From assembly GCA_963783235.1 (NCBI GenBank), contig CAWAMN010000001.1:1674001-1738000 (forward strand): DNA of 64,000 bases, read 5' to 3'. Shown one piece after another: positions 26,927 to 35,706 of the stretch. Position numbers and translations under genes: made by a program. Positions within the stretch are counted from its first letter, which is position 1, and each line of letters opens with the position of its first letter. Source of the DNA: Thiohalomonas sp963783235 (GTDB lineage Bacteria > Pseudomonadota > Gammaproteobacteria > Thiohalomonadales > Thiohalomonadaceae). The notes below the pieces were generated by a model. It ran no database searches. It was not told the origin of the DNA and saw only the letters and a list, made by a program, of their open reading frames with translations.

Positions 26927-27682
26927 TCAAGCCGTTGCGTGCCCTGCTTTCCACTGCACGGCAAATCCGTTGGTGTAGCGAAGGTCCACGCTCTCAATCG
27001 TATCCAGACGCGGCGCGATGGTTTCGCCATAAGTGCGCACAAACCGCAACAAGCGACCGTTGACCTCCCGCCGCCCCAGACGCAGGGCAAGGCCGCTGTT
27101 CAACTGCAGTCTCCATGCCCGACGGGCGTTCATCTCCAGATGGCTGATCGATACGCCGAGTGCCGCAAGCATGCCCTGCATTTCCCGAAAGCGGGTCATC
27201 ACCTTGCGTTCTGTTCCAGCCGGACCCGCCAATAGCGGCAGCCCCTTGGGCGCGGCCCCCTTTTCGGGGATGAAGCGCTCGCCACTTTCATTAAGCAGGC
27301 CGCCTTCGCCCCATTCAGCGGCTGCACGCTGCTCCTCGATGGAGATCGAGAGGGCCGCCGGCCAACTGCGCCGTACCGAGGCGTGGCGCACCCAAGCCAA
27401 CTTCTCCACCGCGCGGCGGATACCGCTCATATCCAGGCCCAGAAATCCCGCACCCATAAACGGCTCCACGGCTTGTCGTAATTCCTCTTGATTCACATGT
27501 ACGAAGCTGCCGCGGATGCGAACCGAATCGACAGGCAGTGTCGAGGGTTCCATGAGCCAACGACCCGCAAAACCGAGGACCGCGATGCCCGCCAGCAGGG
27601 CCAGCGACTTGCCTGCCGTTGCCAGCCAGCGGCGGTGACGCTGGCGCTGTTCGCCTTTGCGTGCTGCCTGCCGCTTCGCCAT
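26927..27682 (-). CDS. ftsQ: FtsQ, division protein
   Basis: 251 aa. A basic cytoplasmic N-terminus (AKRQAARKGEQRQRHRR) precedes one membrane helix (LALLAGIAVLGFAGRWL). A periplasmic POTRA domain (STLPVDSVRIRGSFVHVNQE) and the beta domain follow. FtsQ bridges early and late division proteins through FtsB and FtsL. The start codon shares one base with the ddl stop (TGATG), so the two genes are translationally coupled. Confidence 0.94.
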   Translation of the reverse strand: MAKRQAARKGEQRQRHRRWLATAGKSLALLAGIAVLGFAGRWLMEPSTLPVDSVRIRGSFVHVNQEELRQAVEPFMGAGFLGLDMSGIRRAVEKLAWVRHASVRRSWPAALSISIEEQRAAAEWGEGGLLNESGERFIPEKGAAPKGLPLLAGPAGTERKVMTRFREMQGMLAALGVSISHLEMNARRAWRLQLNSGLALRLGRREVNGRLLRFVRTYGETIAPRLDTIESVDLRYTNGFAVQWKAGHATA

Positions 27683-28620
27683 CAGGCTCTCTCCCCCCTA
27701 TCGAAACTGGTCTCGAGAATTCGCCAGACCAGTTCCTCAAATTCAATGCCGGCGGCCCGCGCGGCCATCGGCACCAGGCTGTGATCGGTCATGCCCGGAA
27801 TCGTATTAATCTCGATGGGCCACAACCGGCCGGATGCATCGGCCAAGACATCCACGCGTCCCCAGCCGGAGGCGCCGACACTGTCGAAGGACGCCAGAGC
27901 CAGGCCCTTGAGCTCCGCTTCGCCCTGGGTATCCAGTCCGCACGGCACGTGATAGCGGGTGCTGTTTGCGCGGTATTTGGCCTCGTAATCGTAAAAGCCG
28001 CGCGGCGTCTCCAGGCGGATGGCCGGCAAGGCTTCGTGACCCAACACCGCCACCGTATACTCCGCCCCGGTAATCCAGGCCTCCGCAAATACCTCGCGGT
28101 CATAGCGGGCGGCTTCGGCAAAGGCGGCGGCCAGCCGATCGACCGAATCGACTCTCGTCATACCGATACTGGAACCCTCTCGCGCCGGCTTGACCATAAG
28201 GGGAAGTCCCAAGCGTTCGGTGACCGAAGCAAAATCGCTGTCGGCCGTTAGAACTTCGAAGGCCGGCGTCGGCAGATCACTGCCCATCCAGACACGTTTT
28301 GTGCGCAGCTTGTCCATGCCGAGTGCCGAGGCCAGCACGCCGCTGCCGGTGTAGGGCAGGCCCATCGTCTCCAGCGCCCCCTGGATGACGCCGTCTTCAC
28401 CACCACGACCATGCAGGGCGATAAACACCCGGTCAAAGTCCTCTTCCGCCAAACGACCCAACACATCACGACCCACGTCAACCCCGTGCACATCCACACC
28501 GCGACGCTCCAGTGCGGCCAAGCAGGCGGAACCGCTTTTCAGCGACACCTCGCGCTCGGCCGACCACCCGCCCATCAGCAGCGCAACGCGCCCGAACATT
28601 CTCGGGTCACTGACCCTCAC
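27682..28620 (-). CDS. ddl: D-alanine--D-alanine ligase
   Basis: 312 aa from a GTG at 28620; an ATG at 28599 (MFGRVALLMGG) is the alternative. ATP-grasp motifs are present: LMGGWSAEREVSLKSG at the N-terminus, the grasp region PLMVKPAREGSSIGMTRV, and the Mg-binding end WPIEINTIPGMT-DHSLVP. It makes the D-Ala-D-Ala dipeptide used by MurF. Its start overlaps the murB stop by 4 bp (GTGA). Confidence 0.96.
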   Translation of the reverse strand: MRVSDPRMFGRVALLMGGWSAEREVSLKSGSACLAALERRGVDVHGVDVGRDVLGRLAEEDFDRVFIALHGRGGEDGVIQGALETMGLPYTGSGVLASALGMDKLRTKRVWMGSDLPTPAFEVLTADSDFASVTERLGLPLMVKPAREGSSIGMTRVDSVDRLAAAFAEAARYDREVFAEAWITGAEYTVAVLGHEALPAIRLETPRGFYDYEAKYRANSTRYHVPCGLDTQGEAELKGLALASFDSVGASGWGRVDVLADASGRLWPIEINTIPGMTDHSLVPMAARAAGIEFEELVWRILETSFDRGERA

Positions 28621-29522
28621 TCGTTCACCTCCCGTTCCCCGACGATGCGGACCTCACGTTCCAGGGTGATTCCCGTGTGTTCACGCACACTCCCGATCAC
28701 CCGGTCGATCAGCTGCTCGATGTCACCTGCGGTGGCCGTTCCGGTGTTGATGATGAAGTTGGCATGTTTTTCCGATACGCAGGCCCCGCCGACACAGATC
28801 CCCTTCAGTCCTGTCGACTCGATAAGCCGGGCGGCATGGTCGCCGTCGGGATTGCGAAAGACCGAACCGGCGTTGGGTTGCCCGAGCGGCTGCGTCTCCG
28901 CGCGCCTATCCAGATAAGCACGCATCTGCCGGGTCGCAGTCGCAGTATCGCCACGCTCCAGCCGCAGCCATGCGGTAACGAACCATTCGCCCGGCGGCCC
29001 CTGAACGGTGCGGTAGCCGATCCGGTAATCGGAAGGTGCGCGGCTACGGCGAAGGCCCGACCGGTCGATGGTCTGCACTTCGACTACCCGGTCCCAGATC
29101 TCGCTGCCGAAGCAGCCGGCATTCATTGCCAATGCGCCACCGATCGTGCCCGGGATCCCGGCCAGAAACTCGGCGCCGGCCAGACCGGCTTTGGCACAGA
29201 AGCGGGCCACCTTGGCACAGGCGGCCCCCGCTTCGGCGCGAATCCGGCCGTCCGATTCATGTTCGATATGGCCGAGCGTTCCGGCGGTACTGATCACCGT
29301 TCCCCGGATGCCGCCGTCGCGCACCAGCAGGTTACTGCCCAACCCCACCCAGTGGAGCGGTTCCTCGTTCGAAACCGAGCCGAGGAAAAGGGCCAAATCC
29401 TCGATGTCGGCGGGCCGGTACCAGCGCTCTGCCGGTCCCCCTGCCCGCCAGGTCGTATGGCGCGCCATGGCTTCGTTCTCGCGCAGTTCGCCACGCAAAT
29501 GGAAGCGCTCCGCCGCCATCAT
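28617..29522 (-). CDS. murB: UDP-N-acetylenolpyruvoylglucosamine reductase
   Basis: 301 aa. This is a type I/II MurB with an FAD-binding PCMH domain: NTTWRAGGPAERWY-like start (ARHTTWRAGGPAERWYRP), LGSNLLVRDGGIRGTVI, and GIPGTIGGALAMNAGCFG. The catalytic Ser is in NAGSVFRNPDGDHAARLIE. It uses NADPH to reduce the enolpyruvyl group made by MurA to a lactyl ether. It overlaps murC by 4 bp and ddl by 4 bp. Confidence 0.95.
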   Translation of the reverse strand: MMAAERFHLRGELRENEAMARHTTWRAGGPAERWYRPADIEDLALFLGSVSNEEPLHWVGLGSNLLVRDGGIRGTVISTAGTLGHIEHESDGRIRAEAGAACAKVARFCAKAGLAGAEFLAGIPGTIGGALAMNAGCFGSEIWDRVVEVQTIDRSGLRRSRAPSDYRIGYRTVQGPPGEWFVTAWLRLERGDTATATRQMRAYLDRRAETQPLGQPNAGSVFRNPDGDHAARLIESTGLKGICVGGACVSEKHANFIINTGTATAGDIEQLIDRVIGSVREHTGITLEREVRIVGEREVNE

Positions 29523-30964
29523 GCGCCTTCCTCCAGTTGCTTCGGCAGCCGGGTCGCGATGCCGCCGATATCTCCGGCGCCCAGCGTTAGCACGACATCA
29601 CCGTCCCGAAGGACTCCCAGCAGGGTTTCGGGGAGATCATCCGGACCGTGGACAAACACCGGGTCCACCTGACCGCGGGCACGGATGGCGCGACAGAGGG
29701 TTCGGCTATCCGCCCCCGCCACCGGGGCCTCTCCGGCGGCATAGACCTCCAGAACCAGAAGTGCGTCCGCCTCACTCAGGACTTCACTGAAATCCTCGAA
29801 CAGATCCCGGGTGCGGGAATAGCGATGTGGCTGGAAAACGACGACCAGACGACGCTCCGGCCAGGCGGCGCGTGCAGCCTTCAGAGTGGCTTCCACTTCC
29901 CGCGGATGGTGACCGTAGTCATCCACCAGCAGGACTTGGCCTTTTCCGGTCTTCACTTCGCCATGTACCTGGAAGCGGCGGCCGATTCCTTCGAATTTGT
30001 CCAGTGCACTTTCGATGGCCGCATCGCTGACCCCGACTTCGTGGGCCACGGCCACAGCCGCAAGGGCGTTCAGCACGTTATGCTCTCCGGGCATGTTGAG
30101 CGTGACGTGCAGCCACTCTTCGGCGCCGGGTCGGGCAATGCGAAAACGGGTGCGCAGCCCGTCCTGCTCCATGTCCAGGGCGCGGACGTCGGCATCGTCG
30201 CTGAATCCGTAGGTGGTCACCGGACGGGACATTTCGGGAATCAGTTCACGTACCACCGGGTCATCCAGACAGACCACGGCCAGTCCGTAAAACGGCAGGT
30301 GGTGGACGAATTCCACAAACGTTTCACGCAGCCGGGCGAAGTCACCACCGTAAGTGCCCATGTGATCCATATCGATATTGGTCACGACCGCGGTCATGGG
30401 CTGCAGGTAGAGGAACGAAGCGTCACTCTCGTCGGCTTCGGCCACCAGGAAATGGCTTGCACCCAGCCGGGCATGGCTGCCTGCGCTGTTCAGGCGCCCG
30501 CCAATCACGAAGGTGGGGTCCAGATCCCCTTCGGCGAGAATGCTGGCGATCAGACTCGTTGTCGTGGTTTTGCCGTGGGTGCCGGCAACGGCGATGCCAT
30601 GGCGGAATCGCATCAGTTCGGCGAGCATCTCGGCGCGGCGAACCACCGGGATTCGGCGCGCCTTGGCCGCCTTCACTTCCGGATTCTCGTCGTTGACCGC
30701 GGAGGAGATCACCACCGCATCACAGCCCTCGATCTGTTCGGCCGCGTGCCCCAGAAAGATGGTTGCGCCCAGCGCCTCCAGGTGGCGGGTAACGGCGTTC
30801 GCCCGTAAATCGGAACCGACGATTCGGTAACCGAGATTGAGCAGCACTTCGGCAATGCCGCCCATTCCGGAGCCGCCGACGCCAACCATATAGATCGAGC
30901 GAATACGCCCCATGGCGGTATGATTGGCCGTATGGACCGGACTGGTTTCGCTCTCCACGCTCAT
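29519..30964 (-). CDS. murC: UDP-N-acetylmuramate--L-alanine ligase
   Basis: 481 aa. A Rossmann start YMVGVGGSGMGGIAEVL is followed by the Mur ligase P-loop VAGTHGKTTTTSLIASIL near residue 130, the central domain, and the C-terminal domain with LLVDDYGHHPREVEATL and VVFQPHRYSRTRDLF. It adds L-Ala to UDP-MurNAc. The ATG overlaps the murG stop by 4 bp. Confidence 0.96.
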   Translation of the reverse strand: MSVESETSPVHTANHTAMGRIRSIYMVGVGGSGMGGIAEVLLNLGYRIVGSDLRANAVTRHLEALGATIFLGHAAEQIEGCDAVVISSAVNDENPEVKAAKARRIPVVRRAEMLAELMRFRHGIAVAGTHGKTTTTSLIASILAEGDLDPTFVIGGRLNSAGSHARLGASHFLVAEADESDASFLYLQPMTAVVTNIDMDHMGTYGGDFARLRETFVEFVHHLPFYGLAVVCLDDPVVRELIPEMSRPVTTYGFSDDADVRALDMEQDGLRTRFRIARPGAEEWLHVTLNMPGEHNVLNALAAVAVAHEVGVSDAAIESALDKFEGIGRRFQVHGEVKTGKGQVLLVDDYGHHPREVEATLKAARAAWPERRLVVVFQPHRYSRTRDLFEDFSEVLSEADALLVLEVYAAGEAPVAGADSRTLCRAIRARGQVDPVFVHGPDDLPETLLGVLRDGDVVLTLGAGDIGGIATRLPKQLEEGA

Positions 30965-32058
30965 ACTTCACCCCCGGGGCCTGCCAGTTGCAGGCACGCC
31001 CTCATCACCTCGTCGGTTGCCGCCGGCCGGGCCATTGCCCGTGCCGACTGCGCCATCCTCAAAAGCCGCTCGCGCCGGTTCGCGGCGTCGTCGGTAAATT
31101 CCTCAATCCAGCCCGACAACCGCTCGGCGGTCAGTGCCTTTTGCGGCGCCAACAGGGCCCCGCCGGCATCCGCCAGGTAGTGGGCATTTTTGGTCTGGTG
31201 GTCGTCCACCGCATAAGGGAACGGGACCAGGATTGCCGGTGCCCCTGCGGCGGCCAATTCACTGATGGTCAGCGCCCCGGCCCGACAAATCACCAGGTCG
31301 GCCCAGGCATATGCCTCGGCCATGTCGACCAAAAACGGGCGAATATCGGCCGTAACACCAGCGGCTGCATAGGCCTTGCGCGCCGCTTCCAGATTTTTTT
31401 CTCCGGCCTGATGAATAACCCGGGGGCGCCAATCGGTTCCCAACCGGCCCAAGGCCTCGGGCAGCGTGCGGTTCAGGGCCACCGCACCCTGGCTGCCTCC
31501 AATCACCAAAATCCGTAGTGGGCCGGAGCGCCCGGCGAAGCGTGCCGCCGGCTCCGGCAGCGCTGCAATCTCTTCGCGTACCGGATTGCCCACCACCTCA
31601 CCCCGTTTGAGTACATCGGGAAACGCGGTCAATATCCGGCGGGCCCACGGCGCCAGCAGGCGATTAGTGAGGCCCGCCACTGCATTCTGTTCATGAATGA
31701 CGAGCGGCAGCCCCAGCAGCTTTGCCCCCAGCCCTCCCGGCCCGGCGACAAACCCGCCCATGCCCAGCACAGCGCCCGGGCGAAACCGGCGCAGCACAAC
31801 AAGCGATTGGCTCAAGGCCCGCACCAGCTTGATCGGGGCTGTGAGCCAGCCCAAGGCGCCCTTGCCCCGGAGCCCGGTCACGCTGATGAAATCGATCGGC
31901 AAGCCGGCGGCCGTTACGACACGCTCCTCCATGCCGTCCCGGGTCCCCAACCAACGGACCTCGGCGCCCCGATCGGCAAGGGCGCGGGCCACCGCAAGCG
32001 CAGGGAAAACATGCCCACCGGTGCCGCCGGCCATTACCAGAACACGGGGAGCACTCAT
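30961..32058 (-). CDS. murG: MurG, UDP-GlcNAc:lipid I N-acetylglucosaminyltransferase
   Basis: 365 aa from the ATG at 32058, which overlaps the ftsW stop; the open frame upstream is only the out-of-frame shadow of ftsW. GT-B motifs are VMAGGTGGHVFPALAVA at the N-terminus, GMGGFVAGPGGLGAKLLG in the middle, and the donor site ICRAGALTISELAAAGAPAI. It makes lipid II on the inner face of the membrane. Confidence 0.96.
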   Translation of the reverse strand: MSAPRVLVMAGGTGGHVFPALAVARALADRGAEVRWLGTRDGMEERVVTAAGLPIDFISVTGLRGKGALGWLTAPIKLVRALSQSLVVLRRFRPGAVLGMGGFVAGPGGLGAKLLGLPLVIHEQNAVAGLTNRLLAPWARRILTAFPDVLKRGEVVGNPVREEIAALPEPAARFAGRSGPLRILVIGGSQGAVALNRTLPEALGRLGTDWRPRVIHQAGEKNLEAARKAYAAAGVTADIRPFLVDMAEAYAWADLVICRAGALTISELAAAGAPAILVPFPYAVDDHQTKNAHYLADAGGALLAPQKALTAERLSGWIEEFTDDAANRRERLLRMAQSARAMARPAATDEVMRACLQLAGPGGEV

Positions 32059-33233
32059 CGGCGACCTCCCCCGGACATACCGGCCAGTTGCGTCTCCAGG
32101 CCCACCCGCAGAACCATGGCAACCGCGACGCAGTTGACCATCATGCTGCTGCCGCCGTAGCTCATCAGCGGAAGCGTCAGCCCCTTGGTGGGCAGCACAC
32201 CCATATTCACACCGATATTGATGACGGCCTGCAGTGCGATCCACATGCCGATACCAAAAGCCAGATACCCTCCGAACAGCTGTCCCGCTTCGGCTGCACG
32301 GCGACCAATGCGGAATACCCGCCAGAGTAAAATAGCGAAAAGAACCATTACCCCCAGCGTGCCCACCAGCCCCAGTTCCTCGGCCAGCACCGCCAGCACA
32401 AAATCGGTATGTGCCTCGGGGAGATAGAAAAGCTTTTGCACACTGCCGCCCAATCCCACGCCTAACCAGTCTCCGCGACCAAAGGCGATAAGCGCCTGGG
32501 TCAATTGAAAACCGCTGTTGAAGGGGTCTTCCCAGGGGTTCAAAAAGGTCGTCAGACGCTGCATTCGATAGGGCGAAGAGACCGCGAGGACAGCCAGAAC
32601 CGCCCCTGCGATCCCCACCAGCAGGGCGAATAGCCACAGGCGTACCCCACCCAGAAACATCATTCCCAACGCCGTCGCGGTGAGTACCGCGGCCGCCCCG
32701 AAATCGGGTTCGGCCAGGAGCAGCACGGTCAACAACGCAACCAGGGCCATGGGGATCAGGAAACCCGCTGCCGTTGTGCGCACGGCTTCGCCCCGACGGA
32801 CCAGATAACCGGCCATGTAGATCACCAGCGCCAGTTTCACGAATTCGGAGACCTGGAAGTTCAGCGGCCCCATCATCAGCCAGCGGGTGCTCCCGTTGAC
32901 CGTTCGCCCCAAGCCCGGAACAAAGAGAATCCCCAGCAGCACCAGCCCGCAAAGCAGAAACGCCGGCCCCGCCTGCTCCCATAAGGCGAGGGGAACGCGC
33001 AGAACCAGGAGAGCCAAAGTGAACCCGAGGCCAGCGTAAGCCGACTGTCGCAGCAGATAATAAAAAGGCTCGCCGGTTTGCCGGTCAGCAATGCTCACCG
33101 AGGCCGAGGCGATCATCACCAGACCCAGTGCCAACAACGCCACGGCGGCGACAGCCAGTGGCGTGTCCATCAGCGGACGGCCACGGCGCCGCTGTGGCCT
33201 CTTCAGGTCGGTCGCCAAAGCCTGAGCGGTCAT
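32055..33233 (-). CDS. ftsW: FtsW, SEDS-family septal peptidoglycan polymerase
   Basis: 392 aa from the ATG at 33233, overlapping the murD stop by 4 bp; upstream frame codons belong to murD. Ten membrane segments carry SEDS motifs such as GSTRWLMMGPLNFQVSEFVK, with AEDGLVGTLG-type residues present as AEELGLVGTLGVM, and LPLMSYGGSSMM near the end. With FtsI it polymerises glycan strands at the septum. It is coupled to murG downstream. Confidence 0.96.
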   Translation of the reverse strand: MTAQALATDLKRPQRRRGRPLMDTPLAVAAVALLALGLVMIASASVSIADRQTGEPFYYLLRQSAYAGLGFTLALLVLRVPLALWEQAGPAFLLCGLVLLGILFVPGLGRTVNGSTRWLMMGPLNFQVSEFVKLALVIYMAGYLVRRGEAVRTTAAGFLIPMALVALLTVLLLAEPDFGAAAVLTATALGMMFLGGVRLWLFALLVGIAGAVLAVLAVSSPYRMQRLTTFLNPWEDPFNSGFQLTQALIAFGRGDWLGVGLGGSVQKLFYLPEAHTDFVLAVLAEELGLVGTLGVMVLFAILLWRVFRIGRRAAEAGQLFGGYLAFGIGMWIALQAVINIGVNMGVLPTKGLTLPLMSYGGSSMMVNCVAVAMVLRVGLETQLAGMSGGGRR

Positions 33234-34606
33234 GCCGACAGCCTCCCTACCGCGGTGACGAACGCATCGCCCCTCTCGGCGTAGCCGCTGAACATATCGA
33301 AACTGGCGCAAGCGGGAGACAGCAGTACCGCGTCCCCCGCCTGGGCCAGACTGGCGGCCAGTTTCACCGCTTCGTCCATGGATCCGGACCGCACCATGGG
33401 CACGGCACCGTCGAGTGCCCGAGCGATCAACTCCGCGTCCCGACCGATAAGCACCACCGCCCGTCCGCGCTCGGAGAGGACCGGACGCAGAGCCCGGAAA
33501 TCGGCGCCCTTGCCGAGGCCGCCCGCGATCAAAACCACCCGTTTCCCGGGCATACCGGCAACCGCCGCCTGCGTCGCGCCGACATTGGTGCCCTTGGAAT
33601 CATTGAAGAAACGAATACCGTTCTTCTCCGCCACGTGCTGGCAGCGATGCGGCAGCCCGGGGAAATTCCTCAGGGACTCGAGCATGGCGGGCACGGGCAG
33701 ATCGATCGCCTCGCCCAGGGCCAGCGCGGCCAAAGCGTTAAGCCAGTTGTGGCGACCGGCCATACGCAGCTCGGAAACGGCCATCAGGGCGTCTCCCCGC
33801 CGAGCCAGCCAAACGGCGCCGTTGCGCTCGAGGAGATGGAAATCGGCCCCTTTGCCCTCGCCAAAACTGAGCACACGGCGCGTGGGTTCCACCATGGCGG
33901 CGACCAGCGGATCGTCGCGATTCAGGACCATTGCACCACTGCCGCGGAAGATACGCTGTTTGATAGCCGCATAAGCCTTCAGGTCGCCATGGCGATCCAA
34001 ATGATCGTCACTGACATTGAGAACCGCAGCGGCAGCGGCATCGAGCGATTCGGTCGCCTCCAACTGAAAGCTCGACAGCTCAAGCACGTAGAGGTCCGGT
34101 TCATGGGCGCCGATAAGCTCGAGCGCCGGCGTGCCGATGTTGCCGCCCACACCGATATCACGCCCCGCTTCGCGGCCCATTTCGGCGAGGAGGCTGGTCA
34201 CGGTGCTCTTGCCGTTTGAGCCGGTTATGACGACGACCGGCGCGCGGACAGCGCGAGCAAACAGTTCGATATCACCAAGCACCGGCACCCCGGCCTTTCG
34301 GGCGGCAGCGATGGCCGGTTCATCCAGCGAAACGCCGGGGCTCACGATGAGTCGGCCGGCTTCCGCGAAGAACCTCGGGTCGAATACGCCGAGACGCAGT
34401 TCGGCATCGGGCTGCTCGTGCTGCAGCTCATCTCTCCCTGGAGGCGCTTCACGGCTGTCGGCCACCACAAACGCCTCACCCCGGGATGCCAGGAAGCGCG
34501 CACAGGACAGACCGGTACGGCCGAGCCCGACGATAATCGTCGGGCCCTTTGCCGGCCTCTCCGTCTGTTTTGCGCGTTCGACTCCGATCATGATCCAGCT
34601 CTGCAT
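33230..34606 (-). CDS. murD: UDP-N-acetylmuramoylalanine--D-glutamate ligase
   Basis: About 458 aa from an ATG at 34606, or 453 aa from an ATG at 34591; neither has an ideally placed ribosome site, so the start is uncertain. The N-terminal domain begins TIIVGLGRTGLSCARFL. The P-loop is VVITGSNGKSTVTSLLAEM near residue 125, and the C-terminal domain has FNDSKGTNVGATQAAV and LLSPACASFDMFSGYAERG. It adds D-Glu to UDP-MurNAc-L-Ala. It follows mraY by 17 or 32 bp. Confidence 0.95.
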   Translation of the reverse strand: MQSWIMIGVERAKQTERPAKGPTIIVGLGRTGLSCARFLASRGEAFVVADSREAPPGRDELQHEQPDAELRLGVFDPRFFAEAGRLIVSPGVSLDEPAIAAARKAGVPVLGDIELFARAVRAPVVVITGSNGKSTVTSLLAEMGREAGRDIGVGGNIGTPALELIGAHEPDLYVLELSSFQLEATESLDAAAAAVLNVSDDHLDRHGDLKAYAAIKQRIFRGSGAMVLNRDDPLVAAMVEPTRRVLSFGEGKGADFHLLERNGAVWLARRGDALMAVSELRMAGRHNWLNALAALALGEAIDLPVPAMLESLRNFPGLPHRCQHVAEKNGIRFFNDSKGTNVGATQAAVAGMPGKRVVLIAGGLGKGADFRALRPVLSERGRAVVLIGRDAELIARALDGAVPMVRSGSMDEAVKLAASLAQAGDAVLLSPACASFDMFSGYAERGDAFVTAVGRLSA

Positions 34607-34623
34607 TCTCCGTGGTTCCGCAA

Positions 34624-35706
34624 CTACCGGATCTTCAGCGTTGATAGCCCGATGAGCACCAGCACTACCGTAACGATCCAAAAACGCACGATGACCCGCG
34701 GTTCGGGCCAGCCCTTCAACTCGAAATGGTGGTGGAGCGGGGCCATGCGGAAGATCCGACGGCCGGTGAGCTTGAACGAGGCCACCTGAAGGATCACCGA
34801 AACGGTCTCCATCACGAAAACACCGCCCATTACCAGCAGCACCAGTTCCTGCCGCACCACCACCGCCATCGCCCCTAGCGCCGCGCCGAGTCCAAGGGCA
34901 CCGACATCGCCCATAAAGACCTGGGCCGGATAGGTGTTGAACCAGAGAAAACCAAGCCCGGCGCCCACCAGGGCTCCGGCGATAACCACCACTTCGCCCA
35001 CCCCTGGCACATAGGGAATGCCCAGGTAGTTGGAGAAGTTGATGTTGCCCGTCACGTAGGCGAAAAGCCCCAGGGCACCCCCGACCATCACCGTGGGCAG
35101 GATAGCCAGCCCGTCAAGACCGTCGGTTAGGTTCACGGCATTGCTGCTGCCGACAATGACGAAGTAGCTAAGCAGAATGAATCCGGCTCCAAGGGGTATC
35201 GCCACGTCCTTGAAGAAGGGCAGAATCAGCTGAGTCTCGACCGGCGCCTCTGCCGTATAGAACAGGAACAGCGCCGCACCGAATCCCACCACCGACTGCA
35301 ATAGATACTTCTCCCGCGCCCTGAGCCCTTCGGAGCGTTTGTTCATCAGCTTGCGCCAGTCGTCCACCCAGCCGATGCCGCCGAACAGCATTGTCACCGC
35401 CAATACCACCCACACGTGGCGATTGGACAGGTCCGCCCATAGCAAGGTGGAGAAGGCGACAGCAAGCAGAATAAGGGCACCGCCCATGGTGGGCGTACCC
35501 GCCTTTGAGAGGTGCGTCTGGGGGCCGTCATCCCGCACATGCTGACCAATCTGCAACTCGGTAAGGCGTCGGATCAGCACCGGCCCCAGCACCAGCGATG
35601 TCACCAAGGCGGTCAAAACGCCGAATATGGCGCGCAGTGTCAGGTATTGAACGACATGGAAGCCGCTCTCGAATTGCGCCAGATATTCGGCCAGATAAAG
35701 CGGCAT
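34624..35706 (-). CDS. mraY: MraY, phospho-N-acetylmuramoyl-pentapeptide transferase
   Basis: 360 aa with about ten membrane helices. Family motifs are DDGPQTHLSKAGTPTMGG, the substrate loop NLTDGLDGLAI with catalytic Asp residues, VFMGDVGALGLG, and the cytoplasmic MAPLHHHFELKG. It transfers phospho-MurNAc-pentapeptide to undecaprenyl phosphate, forming lipid I. The ATG shares one base with the murF stop (TGATG). Confidence 0.97.
   Translation of the reverse strand: MPLYLAEYLAQFESGFHVVQYLTLRAIFGVLTALVTSLVLGPVLIRRLTELQIGQHVRDDGPQTHLSKAGTPTMGGALILLAVAFSTLLWADLSNRHVWVVLAVTMLFGGIGWVDDWRKLMNKRSEGLRAREKYLLQSVVGFGAALFLFYTAEAPVETQLILPFFKDVAIPLGAGFILLSYFVIVGSSNAVNLTDGLDGLAILPTVMVGGALGLFAYVTGNINFSNYLGIPYVPGVGEVVVIAGALVGAGLGFLWFNTYPAQVFMGDVGALGLGAALGAMAVVVRQELVLLVMGGVFVMETVSVILQVASFKLTGRRIFRMAPLHHHFELKGWPEPRVIVRFWIVTVVLVLIGLSTLKIR

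Noticed and set aside
30961..32982. 673-codon version of murG
   Set aside because: The N-terminal 308 residues are the out-of-frame shadow of ftsW; MurG begins at the ATG overlapping the ftsW stop.
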